Shown here piece by piece: positions 61,454-64,000 of a DNA stretch of 64,000 nucleotides. The notes below the pieces were generated by a model. The model saw only the letters and a program-made list of their open reading frames with translations. It was not told the DNA's origin and ran no database searches. This DNA is from Methylorubrum suomiense. GTDB taxonomy: Bacteria; Pseudomonadota; Alphaproteobacteria; Rhizobiales; Beijerinckiaceae. The translations under genes were made by a program, and so were the position numbers. Each line of letters opens with the position of its first letter. Within the stretch, counting starts at the first letter, position 1. Location: NCBI RefSeq assembly GCF_022179765.1, contig NZ_BPRE01000001.1, positions 496,001 to 560,000 on the forward strand, read 5' to 3'.

Positions 61454-61867
61454 TGTCGTGAGTACCTAAGCCTCGCATTGGGATGCGTCAAAGTGGCCGC
61501 AGGATCGCTCGAAGCCCATCGACCCACATCCCAAATCGTATCACCGACGATCCGTTCCCCGCGAGGGTTCGGCGACGATAAAGGCAACGCACCCGTATCC
61601 CCCGTGACCCGTCGCTCTCAAGTAAGCGCGGATGTTTCGGCCCTCGGGCACCGCTCGGCGATGAGACTTGGAAGGCTGTGCCTCTTCCGCTCAAGATACG
61701 ATCCTCGAGCATTGATTGGTGAGCGGAGCGGCGAATCTCGAAACAAGGCTCGGCCGTGTGACAACGCAACAGCGTCGTCTCGAATCCCGGTGTCTGGAGC
61801 AGTGCTTTCATCATTGCGCTGCATGTTTGGGAAGGTGTTGTTAACCTAAGCTGTGCAGCCTACACGC
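61454..61867. other. Intergenic region between TetR and chemoreceptor genes
   Basis: 414 bases, lower in GC than the neighbours. It must carry the TetR gene promoter leftward and the chemoreceptor promoter rightward. GTTAACC near 61850 is half of a CtrA-type site, without its partner. No RNA gene or repeat recognised. Confidence 0.45.
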
Positions 61868-63619
61868 ATGGGTTTCTTCTCGCGCTCATCCTCCCGTTCT
61901 CCCGCCCCGGCGTCGGCGGAGGCAGGGTCCGTGTCCCCGGTGGAGGCGGCCGACGTCGCGCCGTCCGCCGTATCCGAGCCGGCGACCCTCGCCGACCACG
62001 CGACGATCGACGCGGTCGAGGCCGACGTCTTGAGCGCGATCACCGGCGTCGGCGACTCGATCGTCGCGACCCGCGACGAAGTCGGTCGGATGCAATCCGG
62101 CGTTGCCCGCATCCGTGCGCAGATGGAGCAGCTGTCGACGGCCGCCGAGGGCGCCGCCGGAATGGCCGCGGGCATGCTCGACACCAGCCGGACGCTGTCC
62201 TCGACTTCGGGGCGCATCGCCGATGCCATGGACGAGGCCGGCCACCACCTCGCCACGGCCAACGATCGGTCGGTGCAGGCCCGCGACCTCCTCGCCGAAT
62301 TGGAGCGGGCGGGCCACGAGATCGCCAGCGTCGTCGAGACCATCGCGGCGGTCTCGCGCCAGACCAATTTGCTCGCCCTCAACGCCACCATCGAGGCGGC
62401 CCGGGCCGGTGAGGCGGGACGCGGCTTCGCGGTCGTGGCCGGCGAGGTCAAGGCGCTCGCCGTCGAGACCGGCCGCGCCGCCGCCGAGGTGCGCGACCGG
62501 ATCGCCCGCCTGCGCGAGGGAGCGAGCGCCTCGGGCTCGGCCATCGCCGCGATGGCGGGGGCGGTCGAGGCGATGCGTCCGGCCTTCGCCACCGTGCGCG
62601 GCATCGCCGAGGATCAGGCCGCCACGGTGGGCACCCTCGCCGCCGAGGCGCAGCAGACGGCGAACTTCGTCTCCGGCGTCAGCCGCGATGCCGGGGTCGC
62701 GACCGCCGCCACGGTCGAAATGGACGATCTCGCGGTGCGGGCCGAGGGCACCAGTGCCGCGGCCGCGACGCAGACCGAGGCCCTCGGTCGTCGCTTCGTC
62801 GCCGTGATCCGCCAGACCGAGATGGGCGACCGCCGCCGCTTCGACCGCTATCCGGTGGAGCGCGCCGTGACGCTTCCCAACGGTCGCGGCCAGACGGCGG
62901 ATCTCAGCCTCGGCGGTGTCCTGGTCCGTCCGGAGGGAACGGCGCCCGCACCCGGCACGCGCCTATCCCTGGAGATCGAGCGGATCGGTCGGCTCGATGC
63001 CCGCGTCGTGGCGGCGAGCCCCCTCGGCCTGCACTGCGCTTTCGAGACCCTGTCGGCTGCCGCCGACGCCTCCCTGCGGGCGACCCTCGCCGAGATCGAG
63101 GCCGAGTACGCACCGCTGGTCGCCCGCGCCCAGGACATGGCCGCGCGCATGGCCGAGGCGATGGAGGCCGAGATCGCCGCCGGGCGCCTGACGCCGGAGG
63201 CCCTGTTCGACACGGCCTATCGGCCGATCCCCGGCACGGACCCGCAGCAATTCCTGAGCGAGGCGGTCGCACCGCTGGAGCGCCTGATGCCGCCGCTGAT
63301 CGAACCGCCGCTCGTCGCCGACGAGCGGATGCTGTTCTGCATCCCGACCGACCGCAACGGGTTCCTGCCGGTCCACAATGCCCGGGTGTCGCAGCCGCAA
63401 CGACCGGGCGATCCGATCTGGAACAATGCCCATTGCCGCAATCGGCGCATCTTCGACGACCGGACCGGCATCACCGCCGCGCGCTCCACGCGGCCCTTCA
63501 CCGTGCAGGCCTATCGTCGCGAGGTCGGGCGCGACATGATCCTCGTCCGCGAGGTCGATGCGCCGATCCGCATCCTCGGGCGCCACTGGGGCGCTTGCCG
63601 GACGGCCTATCGTCTGTGA
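61868..63619 (+). CDS. Soluble methyl-accepting chemotaxis protein with PilZ domain
   Basis: A 583-residue chemoreceptor-like protein without membrane helices. Residues 20-315 are the MCP signalling coiled coil, with the tip motif [20 protein letters not shown] and [18 protein letters not shown] PilZ domain (about 318-405, [25 protein letters not shown]) follows, the cyclic-di-GMP-binding fold; its first motif is RRRFDR as expected. The C-terminal 170 residues contain the [10 protein letters not shown] and GRHWGACR motifs seen at the end of many alphaproteobacterial soluble receptors, where they form an unnamed sensor module. ATG 61868 chosen. Confidence 0.9.
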   Translation: MGFFSRSSSRSPAPASAEAGSVSPVEAADVAPSAVSEPATLADHATIDAVEADVLSAITGVGDSIVATRDEVGRMQSGVARIRAQMEQLSTAAEGAAGMAAGMLDTSRTLSSTSGRIADAMDEAGHHLATANDRSVQARDLLAELERAGHEIASVVETIAAVSRQTNLLALNATIEAARAGEAGRGFAVVAGEVKALAVETGRAAAEVRDRIARLREGASASGSAIAAMAGAVEAMRPAFATVRGIAEDQAATVGTLAAEAQQTANFVSGVSRDAGVATAATVEMDDLAVRAEGTSAAAATQTEALGRRFVAVIRQTEMGDRRRFDRYPVERAVTLPNGRGQTADLSLGGVLVRPEGTAPAPGTRLSLEIERIGRLDARVVAASPLGLHCAFETLSAAADASLRATLAEIEAEYAPLVARAQDMAARMAEAMEAEIAAGRLTPEALFDTAYRPIPGTDPQQFLSEAVAPLERLMPPLIEPPLVADERMLFCIPTDRNGFLPVHNARVSQPQRPGDPIWNNAHCRNRRIFDDRTGITAARSTRPFTVQAYRREVGRDMILVREVDAPIRILGRHWGACRTAYRL

Positions 63620-63638
63620 GGCGTAGCGGGGCGGCGGA

Positions 63639-63836
63639 TTACGACCCGAACTGCGAGCCGAGTTGCTCCAGATACTCCGCGAGGTCGAGGCCGCCGACGC
63701 GCCGTCCGTACTCGAAGCGCATGCCGCGGCGGATATCGATCCGGCTCGACCGGGTGTTGAGCGTGAACGGCTTCACGCAGATCCAGGCACCGTCGTTGCG
63801 ATGCTCGAAATAACCGAGGATCTCGTGGGCGGCCAT
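63639..63836 (-). CDS. Small conserved-looking protein, unknown
   Basis: A 65-residue protein (start AAHEILGYFEHRNDGAWICV). No signal, membrane segment or known domain is seen. The proper codon use, the position between the chemoreceptor and dut genes, and the ATG favour a real gene. Stop is 19 bases after the converging chemoreceptor stop. Confidence 0.6.
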   Translation of the reverse strand: MAAHEILGYFEHRNDGAWICVKPFTLNTRSSRIDIRRGMRFEYGRRVGGLDLAEYLEQLGSQFGS

Positions 63837-63941
63837 GGCGTCTCGTCCGGGCTTTGGGGGTTCGGCCTGATCAACGGACGAGGTGGGGAAAAGTTCGCGC
63901 GAGCGAGCCGGTAAGTCGTTATACGGCCAAGCTTATCCCGG

Positions 63942-64000
63942 TCAGCGAAGCCCGGTCGAACCGAACCCGCCCTGACCGCGCCGGCCCGATGCATCCTCGT
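63942..64000 (-). CDS. dut: dUTPase, C-terminal end (5' part outside window)
   Basis: The last 18 codons and stop of a leftward gene, reading EDASGRRGQGGFGSTGLR. GGFGSTG is the conserved motif V of trimeric dUTP pyrophosphatase, which closes over the substrate. The fragment is short, but the motif is distinctive. Confidence 0.75.
   Translation of the reverse strand, partial: EDASGRRGQGGFGSTGLR

Noticed and set aside
61840..61860. GTTAACC before the chemoreceptor as a CtrA site
   Set aside because: Only one TTAA half; the second half at N7 spacing is absent.

Overview
The window looks like chromosome of a high-GC alphaproteobacterium of the Rhizobiales, most probably Methylobacterium/Methylorubrum or a close relative. 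The grounds are codon use; a five-gene F1 ATP synthase operon (atpHAGDC) without the F0 genes; the maf/aroE/coaE/dnaQ block; the PPDK-regulator/hemE junction, which in Caulobacter and relatives holds the replication origin; and several families of GC-rich intergenic palindromes. No rRNA, tRNA, phage, IS or CRISPR is visible. The genus is inferred from remembered protein resemblance, not from a search.

Layout, left to right. 0-4.8 kb: tail of an aldo/keto reductase, a large PAS hybrid histidine kinase and a ParD/ParE-type toxin-antitoxin pair. 4.8-11.8 kb: a leftward operon of MoxR ATPase, DUF58 protein and two large membrane proteins of the Bat/DUF4159 type. 12-15.5 kb: rightward thioesterase, DUF1285, CoA pyrophosphatase, DUF6111 and CCA-adding enzyme. 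15.6-20.8 kb: leftward atpHAGDC. 21-31 kb: ferrochelatase, a methyltransferase, a Tat-exported 5'-nucleotidase, uracil-DNA glycosylase, a parvulin chaperone, SecA and a GNAT enzyme. 31-34.4 kb: phosphopantetheinyl transferase, NUDIX, an esterase/PHB depolymerase and a ribbon-helix-helix regulator. 34.5-41.8 kb: leftward dnaQ, LRR-kinase, coaE, aroE, cation-efflux gene, maf, glycosyltransferase 61 and PPDK regulator, many joined by ATGA overlaps. 41.8-42.6 kb: probable oriC. 42.6-44.7 kb: hemE, hemJ and an LprI-like gene. 44.7-48.7 kb: leftward hisZ-hisG, a HAD hydrolase and a TetR regulator. 49-52.4 kb: a three-domain LplT/PlsC/acyl-ACP ligase. 52.8-60.8 kb: a DsbA-like protein, a second hybrid kinase, a doubled gamma-carbonic-anhydrase-like protein, moaE, an AI-2E-type membrane protein, a UDG-superfamily enzyme, pyrF and a DUF1330 protein. 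60.8-64 kb: a TetR regulator, a soluble chemoreceptor with a PilZ domain, a small unknown gene and the last 18 codons of a dUTPase.

Most of the window is core housekeeping: energy, heme, histidine, pyrimidine and CoA synthesis, protein export and replication. The most notable points are the probable origin with a full CtrA-type site; an LRR-kinase, a zinc-type efflux gene and a glycosyltransferase embedded in the origin-flanking block; two highly similar hybrid kinases in inverted orientation on either side of the origin; twin operators in front of the LplT/PlsC/ligase gene beside a TetR gene; and recurrent 109-131 bp palindromic elements.
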